Shown here: piece by piece, positions 33,229 through 45,042 of the stretch | Position numbering within the stretch: position 1 is the first letter of the stretch | Layout: each line of letters begins with the position of its first letter | Origin: Carya illinoinensis | Lineage: Eukaryota; Streptophyta; Magnoliopsida; Fagales; Juglandaceae | Assembly (NCBI RefSeq): GCF_018687715.1 | Contig: NC_056758.1 | Location: 12,754,001-12,818,000 of the forward strand | Reading direction: 5' to 3' | Length of the DNA stretch: 64,000 nucleotides | Position numbers and translations under genes: made by a program | Notes under the pieces: generated by a model | Seen by the model: the letters and a program-made list of their open reading frames with translations, nothing else | Database searches by the model: none | What the model was told of the DNA's origin: nothing

Positions 33229-34600
33229 AAATTAAAAAAATAAATAAACAATGATCAAAATTTTTAATTTGTTTGGCCGGTAGGAAAAATATTCAAACTT
33301 GGCCAAAAGCTATTGGAGCATTCAAAATTATTCGAGTGTATACAACTGACATTCAAACTCACACAGATCCATTCCTCCAATGTAAATAAAGTTAATGATT
33401 GAATATATAATAATTTATGCTTCATGCCCAAAATATCTAGATTTTCCCACCATTCAACAAAATCATTTGTGGTGCCCTCAGCTCCCACGTGTGTGCATGC
33501 ATGCAATATAGAAGTGTACATTTTAAACATAGCAGAAGAATAAAAAGGTTAGACTAATCTGTGGCTAATAGTAACAGAAAATTTAAATTGAAACCTCACA
33601 CAAAATATCCATAAGCCACCGTCTCCCAATCCCTGACATAATATTTATACAGTCATCTGACTAATTAAAAGGAAAACCTCAAACAACACTACATAAGGGG
33701 AAAGGTAGTCAAGTCTTCCCTCCTCAAGCGGAACTAATTCTCCAAGCTTATAACCATCCTTTACATTAAAGCTTACGGTTTTGCAAAGTGAAACTGCAAG
33801 TGGGGACACCATAGTGAGATTTTGCAATCATAGCAAGTAAAGGCAATAGAATGACACCCAAAAATACAAACATAGAAAAAATGTGGACAGATCACAACAA
33901 TGAAAAAAATTAGATATTTTAGTATTACCAAAATTGTACCAAACCAATTTCCTTCTCAATAATTCCAGAAAACTGCACTCTCAAAAATCCACATTTTCAT
34001 TTTTAAAGCATCCATTTAATTACGCATGCACATGGTCTCCCTTGTGGACAATGCACCCACATTACCCGTAGTGTGACATCGTAACAAGTGATGCCCAGCT
34101 CCATGCCTGATGCGTACGTGACCCAGCTCCGTCTCATCCGAGCCCATTGCACCACAATCTGGAGGATGTCACTCAGTTTTACACACTCTTGAGTGACTAG
34201 AGAAGCTCCACCAAGAGAATGCCTCATCCCCCCTTGGGATCGTGATACACACACCTACAAAATAGAGCACAATTCATACAATTTAATGTAATGCAATAAT
34301 AAAATGAAATTTTGTAATAAGTAATTATTGGATGACATGTCATAGCAAAGTACATCAACAAATATAGTATAACAACACAAATTTCACAGTTTCACATTTT
34401 CACAACTACATGCAATTTCCCAACACTTCACTTGGCCCTTGGCCAACAATCCATTACCAACCACAATTTCATCTCAAAGTTCCACAGCGCCCTCGGCCAC
34501 TTAACCAACCATAAATAGACTGCAGTAACAACACAGTTTATCATTTTCCAATGTCAGTATTCCAAAGGTCAATCTAGGGTTTTACTTACAAATCTGAAAC
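33229..34600. other. Unassigned DNA with two gene-like minus-strand pieces
   Basis: Two minus-strand open stretches look less random than their surroundings. One is at 33645-33827 (with KTVSFNVKDGYKLGEL). The other is at 34003-34254, GC-richer than the AT-rich flanks, with DEAFSWW in one frame and HSLGGASLVTQECVKL in another. Neither matches a family I can name. They could be decayed exons or LTR-retroelement DNA. Confidence 0.3.
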
Positions 34601-34996
34601 ACAGATCCTGGATGATTGAGTGTGTCATCTAAAAGATCCTATGAGTGTGTGTGTTTGAGCATCGCTGAAAATGGGTAAATTTGTCAATAACTTATAATGC
34701 CAACTAAAAATTAAAATAAACATGCAAGGTTGCATGGCTTACAAAGATGGTTGTGGCAGTGGCGACGTGCGGCGGTAGATGGAGGAGCAGTGCCTAAAGT
34801 GAGCCTTAGCTCAAAGGTTCGGTGAAATCAAGGAAGGTGGAGGTAGGGAATGGGAAGGAGAAGATGAGGGGGTGATCGAATGACCACTAGTACATGGTTG
34901 GAAGTGGTGGCTCGTGGCTGCAAAATGTGGTGGATGGCAATTGCGGTGCCCACTGCAGAGCTGAAATAGAAAGTGTGAAAGGGAGGGTAAGAGAGC

Positions 34997-34998
<2 letters not shown>

Positions 34999-35067
<69 letters not shown>
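34999..35067. repeat. (GA)34 microsatellite
   Basis: A pure GA run of about 69 bases in otherwise unassigned DNA. Confidence 0.97.
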
Positions 35068-35071
<4 letters not shown>

Positions 35072-35351
35072 ACTGAGGGAGGCACGAGGCCAAGAAGAGT
35101 GAATCACTAAGGGTTGCACAATACAGCAGATTGGTAGTAGTGGCTAGGGTTTCCAAGCCCTAAAAATCTAGGCTTCATGAGGATGGAAAAGGGAGTGTGG
35201 TCATGTATGTTGTAGTCGGAGGGTGAGCTAGAGGTAGGGATCTATGGTAGTGTGTGCGTGTGTCGGGGTAGCAAACAGTAGTGATAAAAGCCCTAACTAG
35301 GAGGAATGAAGGACAAGGAACAAAGAGAGAGGTCTACGAGACATGCGAGAA

Positions 35352-35354
<3 letters not shown>

Positions 35355-35417
<63 letters not shown>
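35355..35417. repeat. (GA)31 microsatellite
   Basis: A second pure GA run of about 63 bases, only about 290 bases after the first. Confidence 0.97.
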
Positions 35418-35421
<4 letters not shown>

Positions 35422-35915
35422 TCACTGCTATTGACGTCAAACCACATGGCGAGGCAACGATGGTTGGCGATGGTGGCATGGCCTTGCCAGATTGGCTATG
35501 AGAGATTGGTAAAGAAAATAGTAGCATGAGGGTGATATGAACAGAGAGATATGGAGGAGACGACCTACTGGAAGCTTCATACGACATTGCCAAAAGGTGC
35601 AAGGCTTGAGCTAGGTGGTGCACAGGGAGAAATAATAGAGAAAACTCGAGGGGGCAGGGGGCTGTGTGGTGCTAGAGGGAGAAGACAAAAACTTTAGGGT
35701 TTTATTCACTTATGCTAAAGTGATGAAGTTTAGGGGGAAGGGGCTGGGTTCACTTGCACGGGTTGGGCTGGCTCACACAGACACACTCGCACAAGCGCCG
35801 ACTGGGCCCTTCTTTCACACCCACACACAATAAAATCCACTTAAATAACATGCCGGGCTTCATCTTACTAAAGAAAAAACATATAGACTTGGGCTTCACA
35901 TCATAAGGGGGAGAT

Positions 35916-36362
35916 GGTGATACCTCATATGATAGGAATAAGGGTAAGCAGTGTATGGGATCTCACATTGTATTGGAAGGAGAAGTTCTTGCTTTTCATA
36001 AGGTTCAAATGGAGCTACAATTGTATCATTGATTGGTTCTTTTGGAGTATAGGCCATATGGTTTGGGCCATCTATTAGGGCATTACAAATGGTATCAGAG
36101 CCTATCCTAACCAGAAATGTGGGACTTGAGCCATGCCACCTACAAAGGATAGGCCCGACAAGGACATTAAGAATTTAAAGGGGGGGAGATTGTGATACAC
36201 CATATGATAAGGATAATGGTAGGTGGTGTATGGAATCCCACATTGCTTGGAGTTGAGAAAATCTTGTTCTTTATAAGGTTTCAAGGGGGCTCTAATTTTG
36301 TCATTAACTAGTCTTTTTGAAGTATAGGTGATGTGGTTTCGACCTTCCCTTGGGGTGTTACA
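35916..36362 (+). mobile_element. TRIM (terminal-repeat retrotransposon in miniature), 447 bp
   Basis: Two 172-bp terminal repeats (35916-36087 and 36191-36362) share TGATAC, ATATGATA, GGTTC/GGTTTC and GG-GTATAGG blocks and both end TTACA. The 103-bp middle holds a Met-tRNA primer site TGGTATCAGAGCC two bases after the first repeat. A polypurine tract GGGGGGGGAGAT lies directly before the second repeat. It encodes nothing. The repeats are clearly diverged, so the insertion is old. No 5-bp duplication is visible. Confidence 0.85.
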
Positions 36363-36869
36363 TCATTCAACCATTTTTATGTTTTAAATGGAAAATACAT
36401 TTACATTCAATAACACTCTTTAATGTTTGAACTTTCCAAATGTAATTTATTCCCTTCAAATGGTTAATAACTTAATATAGTCCACAAGACTTAAGGATGA
36501 AATTTCGTCCAAAAAAATCTTGTTAGGATAAAGAATTATCAATCTGTTCTAAAAAGATTTCGTTCCAAAAGGTAAACTTTGTTTTAGTGTACCTTAGATA
36601 TTACAAAACAAAAGATGAGAAAAAGTGAATATAAATATGCATACAATCTCGCATATATACATGATCAATAATTACAACATGCAATTCCCCGTCCTATGAA
36701 CAAAGGAAAATGATGTCATAGACATAGCACATAAATACATATATACTGTCTAATTGTAAAGAGATCAAAATTATTTGTTTGGACTAATTCTTTGGATGCA
36801 TAATTTTTCAGTACTAGTCTCATAAATGTTGTGTAATTATAATATTGCATGATAGTACATAATAAGAAG

Positions 36870-37240
36870 TAGTGGTATAAGCAAGATTGGCAAGGCAAAG
36901 CTTAAAAAGAATGTACAACCCATTACAAGAACAAGACAAGCAAGAATTGCGTATTCATGAGCCAAGATTGCATATAAGCTTGAAATATAAGCTGCAACCA
37001 ATCCATAAATAGCCATTGAAATGAAGAACTAGGAGAAAGTCATCAAGTTGGAGAATAAATCAAAGGCATCTTTCATTCAAAAAGCCACAAAGTGGAGAAA
37101 CATTGGGGTAGTAGAGAAAACAAAAGTGATGGAATTAGCTACTGCAAACACACTGAAACCCAACATCTAGCCAGGAGCTATGCCATCATTTTTTAAGGTA
37201 TAGCAAAAAAAGTTGCAAAGGTGACAGTGGCAACAAAAGT
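36870..37240 (-). pseudogene. Ankyrin-repeat PGG-domain gene fragment
   Basis: PGG domains form the membrane part of plant ACD6-like ankyrin proteins. On the minus strand VATVTFATFFAIP is followed, after two stops, by GFSVFAVANSITFVFSTTP. Further on come ISMAIYGLVAAYISSLYAIL and a last hydrophobic run, VLVMGCTFFLSFALPILLIP. The order of one segment beginning VATVTFA and three further membrane helices fits PGG. Stops in place of codons and one shift mark it as dead. The ankyrin part is absent. The match is by pattern only. Confidence 0.5.
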
Positions 37241-37803
37241 TTAACAACCTACTCCATCTTTCTCTTATAGCTACGGACCTTGTTCTATGTGTCGAGCCTC
37301 GATGGCGTGTTTTCAAAGATACCAAGTGGATTTTAAAGTAAGCCCAGTGTTTTAAAGCATTTAGATTTTTTAAATATTTCAGAAATATTTATATGGGATA
37401 TTTTCAGTGTTATTGGACTAGCTTGATTTTAAATAACACAATTATAATATTTTTTAAGAGTTCCAAAAATATTATAATTGGAGAAAATTATGTAATTTAA
37501 ATGATTTCCATCATTTAAAAATATTATGAGATTTAAATTATGTTTAAAATTATAAATTAATTAAATGGTTGTATTCTCTTAAAAGATAATTAGCAACGCT
37601 TCATTTTTTTTTTTTTGATGGAAATATGCTTCATAGCATTCATTCATAAACGAAGTTACAACTGTGACTTATCAGTACAGGAGAACCTGACTATAAATCA
37701 ACTAACGCAACAGCTCAGGAGCTTCCCCGCCAACAAATTTCTTTGTGACGGACATTGTCTAAACTTCTACACCCTCTCTCTTGACAACTGCCAAAAGAGA
37801 AAG

Positions 37804-37955
37804 CGCTCTGTCAAAACAGAGCTAAAACAACCTTTCTTCCGAAGAAGAGAGGTACAACCACACTCTCTCCTCCCAAGGAGGAAGAGTACCAACACTTACC
37901 TTCCTCCAAAAGAGGAGTAGGACAAACACCCACCTTCCTCCAAAAGAGGAGCGGG
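37804..37955 (-). promoter_or_regulatory. Cluster of five short hairpins in the retroposon 3' region
   Basis: GCTCTGT/ACAGAGC has a 4-base loop (37804-37821). TTCTTC/GAAGAA is near 37835. TCCTCC/GGAGGA is near 37868. TCCTC/GAGGA occurs twice, near 37903 and 37938. The last four share a similar stem and are spaced about 30-35 bases apart. LINE reverse transcriptases often recognise 3' stem-loops, so a recognition role is possible but unproven. Confidence 0.6.
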
Positions 37956-38595
37956 ACTCTACTGCTATGGACATCAAGTCCAATAGCCTACATATTTTAT
38001 TTTAACAATAAACTAAAAAACAACAGTCCTGCAAATACATAAAAAACAAACACAAAAAACACATTGGCTGTCAAAAACAGTGGCCCAGTCGAAACCAAAA
38101 AAGGCCCAACCCATACAAATGGAACTCTCCTCTTAGGGCTTCATCGTAAACTTTGAGCCGCCGCCACCTTCTTCTTCCTTTTTTCCTCTCGCGTCTTCTT
38201 TCCTCGCCATTGCACAATAAAGGCCATCCCTTCCAGTCGACGTGCATGCTCGTTTGACCATTGTGCAGGTGGCTTGTCTTGTTTTGGTAGCCCCTTGGTT
38301 TGACTCCACCAATCTGCTCTGCATGCAACTCGTATACGTGAGCTAGCCTCTCCGTTTTCTGCAACCCAGTCCGCTACAACCCAGTCTGCACCCCACGATC
38401 TCCTGCTCCTCTACTTCTGCTGCAGCCCAGAACTTTGCATCACCGAAGCAACCAGTACCCCAGCTCGGTTATCTCTATTTTCCTAGCTGAAAACAGAGCC
38501 CCTTCAGCTCTGAAGTTTGGTTCCACGGACTGAGTCCGAGATCTATTTCTCTCCTCAACCAGCCGACTACATCGCCTACCTTCGTGCACTATATC

Positions 38596-40796
38596 TAGGG
38601 CTGTAAACGAGCCGAGTTCGAGCGAGCATGGGGTGTGCGAACTCGGCTCGTTCACTACTCGAGTCGAGCTTGGGCTCGGCTCGTTTATCAGCCGGGCTTA
38701 TGAGAACGTCCGAGCTCGGCTCGTGTACAAGGAACATGAGCTCGAGCTCGGCTCGAACTCAGTTCTGTTAACGAGCCGAGCCCAAGCTCGACTCGAGCTC
38801 GGCTCGCTAACACAAAATTTTAGCAGATCAACTGGAAAGGTCAGAAAAATATAATAATTAAGCACACTGAGATATGAACACGATCTCTTCAAATATATCA
38901 ACATATGTTCGGATCTATAGGGGAAGAAAACCAACAACCGAAATAAAAGGTTTTAAAAAAAATGTACATTAACTTGGATTTGTAGGAAATGAACAACATG
39001 TATTCATTTCCCTGCAGATCCGCGATGGAAGAAAAAACAAACAAAAGAGAAAAAGAACAGAGAAAAGGAGACTGAAAGAAAAATAAAAAATAATGATCAG
39101 CTGAAAGGGAAAAAAAAAAGTTAACAACGCTGACATCTAACACGATCTCTCAAAATATATGAAGATCTGTTCGGATCTAGAGGGAAAAAAAGGCAACAGA
39201 AATAAAAGGAAAAAATTGTTGACATCTAACACCCACCCATTTCCCAGCCGCTCCTCACGTCAAGCATGGCTTAACGCCATCGTCACCAGCTGTGCGGATG
39301 AACTGCCGCACGATTTTCTCTCGGTAACCTCCCTCTCTTCTCCCTCAAGGCATGGCTCTCTGTTACAGTCGACGGTTTGAGAAGAAATGTTGAGTCTTGG
39401 AGGTTTCGGGAAGGAACAAGAAATTATGAGAAGCAGGTCTGAAGTCTTTTGGTCAAAAAGGTGATGTGAAGTGCAGTGGGATCGTAGCCGTTGGATCATA
39501 CACTGGGAAAGAAGATGGAAATGACACGTGGAAGCAGCAGCACTAGTCTTACCTATGTAGTGGAAATTACTATTAAGTCCTTTATCATTAGTTTTTTTTT
39601 TCTTTCCAAGTCCTTTATCATTAGTTTACTACTTTATCAGCATTTATATTCGTAATGTTTGTTATATCTTTTAGGATAATGCTAAAGGTATGCTCCCAGC
39701 TATGAGCTACCCACCACTGTCCTTTTTATTTATTTATTTTTTTACTTTGTTATTAAAAAAATATTTTTTAATAATATTGTGAATTTTTTTTTTAAATATT
39801 TAAAGATGATAAAAAAATACATATAATAAAAAGACTAAAAGAAAACACATTAAAACTACTAACGGTAGCTCTCATTGGTGGCTCTAGAGTTGTCCATCCT
39901 TTTAATAGTTGTCATCATCCCATTGGTTGATAATTATCTTTGTATATATCTATAATACATAGTTTAGACTATAGTGATTAGTATCACTATAATAATACAT
40001 TGATAATAAATATATATAGTTATAAACTATAGTGATTTAGTTATAGTGATTAATATAACCATATAATAGTATTAATATTAGACTATTCGTATTAGTTATA
40101 GTGATTTAGTATAACTATAACTATAGTCTATATTAGACTATTAGTATTAGTTATATGTTAGTATTAGTTATAGTGATTTAGTATAACTATAATTATAATC
40201 TATATTAGCCTACTAATGTCTTATGTAATTATCAAAATTTAGTAATAATATTTGAGTGATTTTCTTTATTTATATATATATATTATATATAAAACTTATA
40301 TATAAAAAATATTTTGTATAATATTATTTTTGTATAAAACTTATGTATTCATCATAATTTGTAAACTTATAAATGTTATATATTTATTGGACTCATGTAT
40401 TCATCATAACTTCTAGTCTTATAGACTAGAAGTTAATATTATAAATTTATATATAGTATATGTAGTGTACTATAAGTAAGACTAAGTCTATATACATAAT
40501 TATGAATATTATAAATTATATATATATATATATAACTTTTGGCTATTATATATATTGTATTATATATGTATAAATATATACGAGTCGAGCTCACGAGTCG
40601 AGTCGAGTTTCATAAGAGTTTGTTCACGAACATTAATCGAGCCGGTCGAGCTTTATACGAGTTTGTATCGTTTAATAATCGAGCATAATTTTATGTTTAC
40701 GAACAGCCCATTTAATATTCGATTCGAGTCGATTTCGAGTTTAATCGAGTCGAATTCAAGCTGCCTGTCGAGTAGCCTGTTTATTTTACAGCCCTA
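38596..40796. mobile_element. Non-autonomous hAT DNA transposon 2 (2.2 kb) with 8-bp target duplication
   Basis: Ends TAGGGCTGTAAACGAG and, from the right, TAGGGCTGTAAAATAA give a 12-base terminal inverted repeat. ACTATATC flanks it on both sides (38588-38595 and 40797-40804), a perfect 8-bp duplication. Subterminal zones are packed with GAGCTCGGCTCG-type motifs on the left (38606-38815) and CGAGTCGAG motifs on the right (40580-40770). There is no transposase. The middle is extremely AT-rich with local tandem repeats, and a block of about 45 bases (near 38878) recurs at about 39140. It interrupts the retroposon at 37593-41045 and is therefore younger than it. Confidence 0.93.
40060..40215. 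repeat. AT-rich tandem repeat inside hAT 2
   Basis: Units with TTAGTATTAGTTATAGTGAT and TTTAGTATAACTATAA recur two to three times between about 40060 and 40215. Confidence 0.8.
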
Positions 40797-41513
40797 ACTA
40801 TATCCCCGTGAGGTCGCCCAAGGCTCGTGACGGCTTGTGATGCACGAGCGACTGCTCAGGACGAACACAGCTCCATGAGAACAGAGCTAGTTTCCGAAGC
40901 AGAGATGGATCCTTGAGCCCTTAAGCCACCAAAACAACCTCCGAAAGCCTTATTTTAAGAACCTAACCACACACAACCTACAAAAGAAAACAAAAAGAAA
41001 ATAATCAAGGGAGGGAGGGAGGGAGGAGCCGAGGCAACGCTTCATCGTTTGAGAAATGATGAAGATTATATTTTATAAACTAAAATTTAGTTTCAAATAT
41101 TTTATCTTAATTCCTCCCAGTGTTTTAAGTTGAATAAATGTTTACGTATTTTCAAATTAGTGTTTAAAACTAACCATTAGATTGTTTTGAAGATCCCAAG
41201 ATGAAGGGCCTAAATTAAATACCCAAGCCCTTACCCTTTTGCCCTCACTTTTCCCTTTCCCTCTCTCTCCTCTCCCTCCAGCCGACAACCATCTCTCTCT
41301 TGTGGGTTCTCTTCTTCCCACTATAACCCAGCCATAGCTCAACCACCACCGGCCACCACTGGCCACCACCTCATGCCAGCCACCTCTCATACACCTCCAA
41401 CACAGACCCTAGCCATGGAAACCACCAACAGCAGCTCCCTTTCCCCACATGAGCAGCCCCTTCCTCATGGCTTCTCTCACTCTCCGCAACTCCTAGTGCC
41501 ACCATGACACAGC

Positions 41514-41751
41514 TGCAAGACACTGGCCACCTCTCAACAGCCTCCCCTGTCATCGGTGGATCCCCTCCACCAAACCCAACCTCCCTCTCCCTCCCCATCG
41601 CACACATGCACAACCTATAAATGGGTACAACCGCAAGACACCAGCCACCTCTAAACGGCCTCCCCTGTCATCGGTGGACCCCCTTCACCAAACCTAGCCT
41701 CCCTCTCCCTCCCCGTCGCACGCACGTACACAACCCATAAATGGGTTTCAT
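41514..41751. repeat. 119-bp tandem duplication in C-rich DNA
   Basis: GCAAGACAC at 41514 and 41633 starts two adjacent copies that share CGGCCTCCCCTGTCATCGG-like, CCTCCCTCTCCCTCCCC and CATAAATGGG blocks. Confidence 0.85.
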
Positions 41752-44700
41752 GCACAGTTTTACCCCCACCAACAGCCTTAGCACCATTGTACTTCACCTC
41801 CCTTGCCACCAAGCACAACCACTAGCCTCCCTCTTCCTCTCCCTAGCTCCCCATGAAGTCCCATGGCCTCCCTCAACCATACGCACTCTCACTCTTCAAC
41901 ACAAGGGTTGCACCACCCATGGCCAGTTCCCCACTGTGAACCACCGTACCACCACCATCTCGCCACCGTAACTCCATCACACCTCCCTCAAGTCCTCCAT
42001 GGTCAACCATCACCCAACCAAGCTCTTCCTCTAAATCCCCCTTGTGTAAGACCCACAAATAGCCCTCGAAGCCCACAGCTCCACCATGCTCCACCACACC
42101 AATCACCACAACGCCACCACGAGCCTCCTTTGGCCCCTCCTAGTCCATCCCTAAACTCAAACCTCCACCATACACATTGGATAGCCGCTATACGTGGCAA
42201 ACTGCCACCGTACACGGTGTTAGCCACCACGCATGAGCCCCTAGCCATGTCAGCACCCTTGCTCAGCCCAAATTTAGTATCCAAAACCCTAGGTCCAATC
42301 CCCGAGGTAGCCCATCCTAAGGTAACAACTGTGACTTCTACTTCCCAAGCAAGTGGCTTCTGATGCCACTGGTCGTGCTGAACAGCAAGTAACTCATGGG
42401 TTAATCTCGATGATGGTATAACTCTTTTTCCCTCATTATTTATAATTAATGTTAGTTGATTAATTGTGGAGTTCGCTGCATAGTTGTGATATGAAGTGTG
42501 GCTGTGAAGTATGTGCCGTAGTTTTGATGCGGTGTAGTAGCGTGAAGGGAGTACACATGGAGTGTACTCCATGAGTTAAACGCGATACACCATGTTGTGT
42601 GTTGCAAAGAAAAGGATGGTTGTGTAATTGAGAAGCGTAGAGTGTGGTGTAGTGTTGGGAATTGTAGAACAGTGTCCCGAAGTAGTTGTGACATGACCCT
42701 GTCATAGTGACGGGTGTCACGATGTAGCTTGAGGTTAGTCTCTAGCCAAGTGATAAGATCGAGGCATAGAATAAATGGATGAACTTGTAAAGAGCCAGGG
42801 AAATAGAAAGGTCCTACTGACCAGGTTTGAATTAAAGTTTTATTGGAGTATGGAACTTGTTGATATAAGTGGGAGTTCAATGGACTATAAGTTTATATTA
42901 GGTGATAAGGGGATAAGGTACATGTGCATCTAGTGAGACACATGTGTTGGATGGATTTACCATATATAATGGGTAATATGTCCTCAACATGGTTACATGA
43001 TGCTTTAGCCTTAGAGTTGGAAGTCATGTGGCATGTATGGATGGGAATGTGGATTGAGTATGGGCTAGGATGCACAAAGGTAGTAATGGGTATGTTGTCT
43101 AGGATTGGGATGCATGACTTAGTTGGTCCAAATCATGCAGAATGTGGTTAATAGGAGAGTAAGATGAAGGTCTTAGTGTCTTAACCCTAAGGTGAATCAT
43201 GGAGGTTCACTTTAAAGGATAAGACCTTGAAGTAGAACGTTGAATTTGGAAAATGTGACCCAAGTGGGTCCCAGATAGAGGAAACGTGATAAGGAAAATA
43301 TAGAAGATAGAGGTAGCAACTGTAAATAGACCCCGAAGATTTTAGCATAGTAAATGGCATGTAAGAACATAGGGCTAGATAGAGAGTGATCCAAGTGAAG
43401 TGTAGTTCTATTTCTAGTATAGTTGTTTATGTACTAGATAGAAAATGACGTTGAGGTTATGTGTATGCAAGTAGGTTGCTATTTGACACGCACATGAATG
43501 GACTGCATAAAATAAGTATGGCATGGAGTCCAGGTAAGTATTACGTTCATACTTTTCTAAAGTTTTCTAAATAAATGAAAATGACATGCTTTTATGCTTT
43601 ACAAAAGGATGCTAAGTATAAGTTTTCAAGCATAAGTATGTAATGGCTCTCCTTGGCAGCCCCTTTTTATGCATCCCAAAGTATATAAGTGTATGAATGT
43701 GAATGGATGTTATACATAGTAAGTACTAGATGTATTTTCACAAAATGAAATGCGAGGTTGATGCCTCAAGATTTAAGTGATACTTTAAAGGATGCGAAGA
43801 AAATGTTTTTAAATATCCCTACGAACTAATGCTTTAAACGATGCCATGAACTAATGTTTTAAATGATTCCATGGAAGATGATGTTTAAGCTCATGCTTTT
43901 AAATGACTTTTATGAATGAACGGATTGAAGGACTGAAAAGAACTAAAAGGACTAAAAAGATTGAACCAAAAGAAAGGACTAAATGTTTAATGTATGAAAA
44001 TACGTAACGGGGCATGACTGAATAAATGATGGTACCGAAGGACTGGACTAGGTAGATTGCAATATCAGGTAAGTAGTACTGGTAGTGCACCCAGTACTGC
44101 ACACTGATAGAATGGATTCCTAACTCGTGACCGCGGGTGGAATCAAGGTCCAAAAGACCGCTAACCCTCACACACGGGGCATAACAGTGTGCAACGGCTA
44201 ATGAAAGTAATAAGAAAGAATGTATGCATGTTAATAAAAAATGCATGTATGCTAAGACTCTTTAAGAAATGAAGACAGCGAGATGTGAGGAACTATTTTA
44301 AGAAAGAAAACCCCTTTTAAAGAAAAACCTCGTAACATCTTAAACGAATGAATGTTTATGTATGATTTGTATGGAATGATGAATGCATGATTGAAAACCT
44401 ATGTTGTTATATTTTAACTTTATGAAGTAATACTTACAAGTCATCAACTCATTTTAGATTTTATGTGTGCTTTCTTAGGGACAAGATGAGCATGACGAAT
44501 CAGGATGGACATGGCCCAAGAGGAAGAGTACTGAAACCTAGGCATAACATTTTGTATGAGAGACTTTAATTTATAAAATTTAATGTTTTTCATTGTAATC
44601 CTTTAAATTAAGAAACAAGTTTTATTTTATAAACGTGGAGTCTTTTGTATATTGGCATGAAATGAAAAGAAATTTTAAAATGAACGGTAATTCCCATCTA

Positions 44701-45042
44701 TTTTCTCAAAATCATTTTATAAAGGTTCCACCACAAGGATGGGCATTACAGAAAGTGGATACAATTAAGTTGACATTGGCCTTATCCTTAAGAGAAGAAT
44801 CCTTTACCTCTTAGTTATTTGTTCCAATAGATCGCATGACTTGTGTAGTTCTTCCAACCGCCACTCTTTTCAAACTGGGTAGAAAACCTCTTAACGCCTA
44901 ATCATGCATGGCCGACATGGTCCACGACTACAAGTTTTTAAAATAGTTAGTTCTCATTTGAGAGGATGTGTTTCATAAAGCATAACAAATAGATGATGAA
45001 ATAATGCAATGCTTTATACCTCATGATGGAGTGAGAGTGTTA

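Larger units (their letters stand above)
34600..35915. other. Non-coding stretch around the GA microsatellites
   Basis: G-rich segments and a GGGTTGGGCTGGC region at about 35760 recall LTR flanks of plant Gypsy elements, but no defined end, primer site or coding motif could be fixed. Confidence 0.3.
37593..41045 (-). mobile_element. Non-LTR retroposon (minus) with 12-bp target duplication, split by hAT 2
   Basis: GCAACGCTTCAT flanks the insert at 37593-37604 and 41034-41045. A run of T residues follows the left copy directly, so the element is on the minus strand with its poly(A) at about 37605-37616. Without the hAT insertion it is about 1.2 kb. It encodes no recognisable protein; a 97-codon minus-strand frame at 38071-38364 has no family features. 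The 3' part holds five small hairpins. It could be a non-autonomous partner of an L1 or a processed transcript copy. A GGGA run at about 41011-41026 marks the 5' end. Confidence 0.8.
37290..44753 (+). mobile_element. Very long LTR-like DNA (Del/Tekay-type Gypsy), interrupted at 37605-41045
   Basis: Outside the nested insertion the two flanks join into about 4 kb of non-coding DNA. It opens with A/T-rich blocks (AGTGTTTTAAAG near 37349, GATATTTTCAGTGTTATTGG near 37398) and passes through a C-rich CCACC zone (41300-42300). It closes with CTTTCTTAGGGACAAGATGAGCATGA (near 44470, spacing added by me only here) and GGGCATTACA at 44744-44753. This architecture recalls the long LTRs of plant chromoviruses. 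The left end is uncertain, and no primer site or coding region follows, so it may be a solo LTR. Confidence 0.4.

Noticed and set aside
34811..35156. Minus-strand Ser/Leu-repeat open frames and the plus-strand Arg/Glu counterpart
   Set aside because: These are translations of the GA microsatellite in several frames.
36361..36366. TCATT after the TRIM as a 5-bp target duplication
   Set aside because: The five bases before the first repeat (GAGAT) do not match.
38071..38364. 97-codon minus-strand frame in the retroposon
   Set aside because: No domain is visible, and its composition follows the local GC-rich DNA; it may be a chance frame in a non-coding element.
41863..42572. Long His/Pro-rich plus-strand frame and Gly/Trp-rich minus-strand frame
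   Set aside because: They are mutually antisense translations of CCACC-rich LTR-like DNA with a tandem duplication nearby; no domain is visible.
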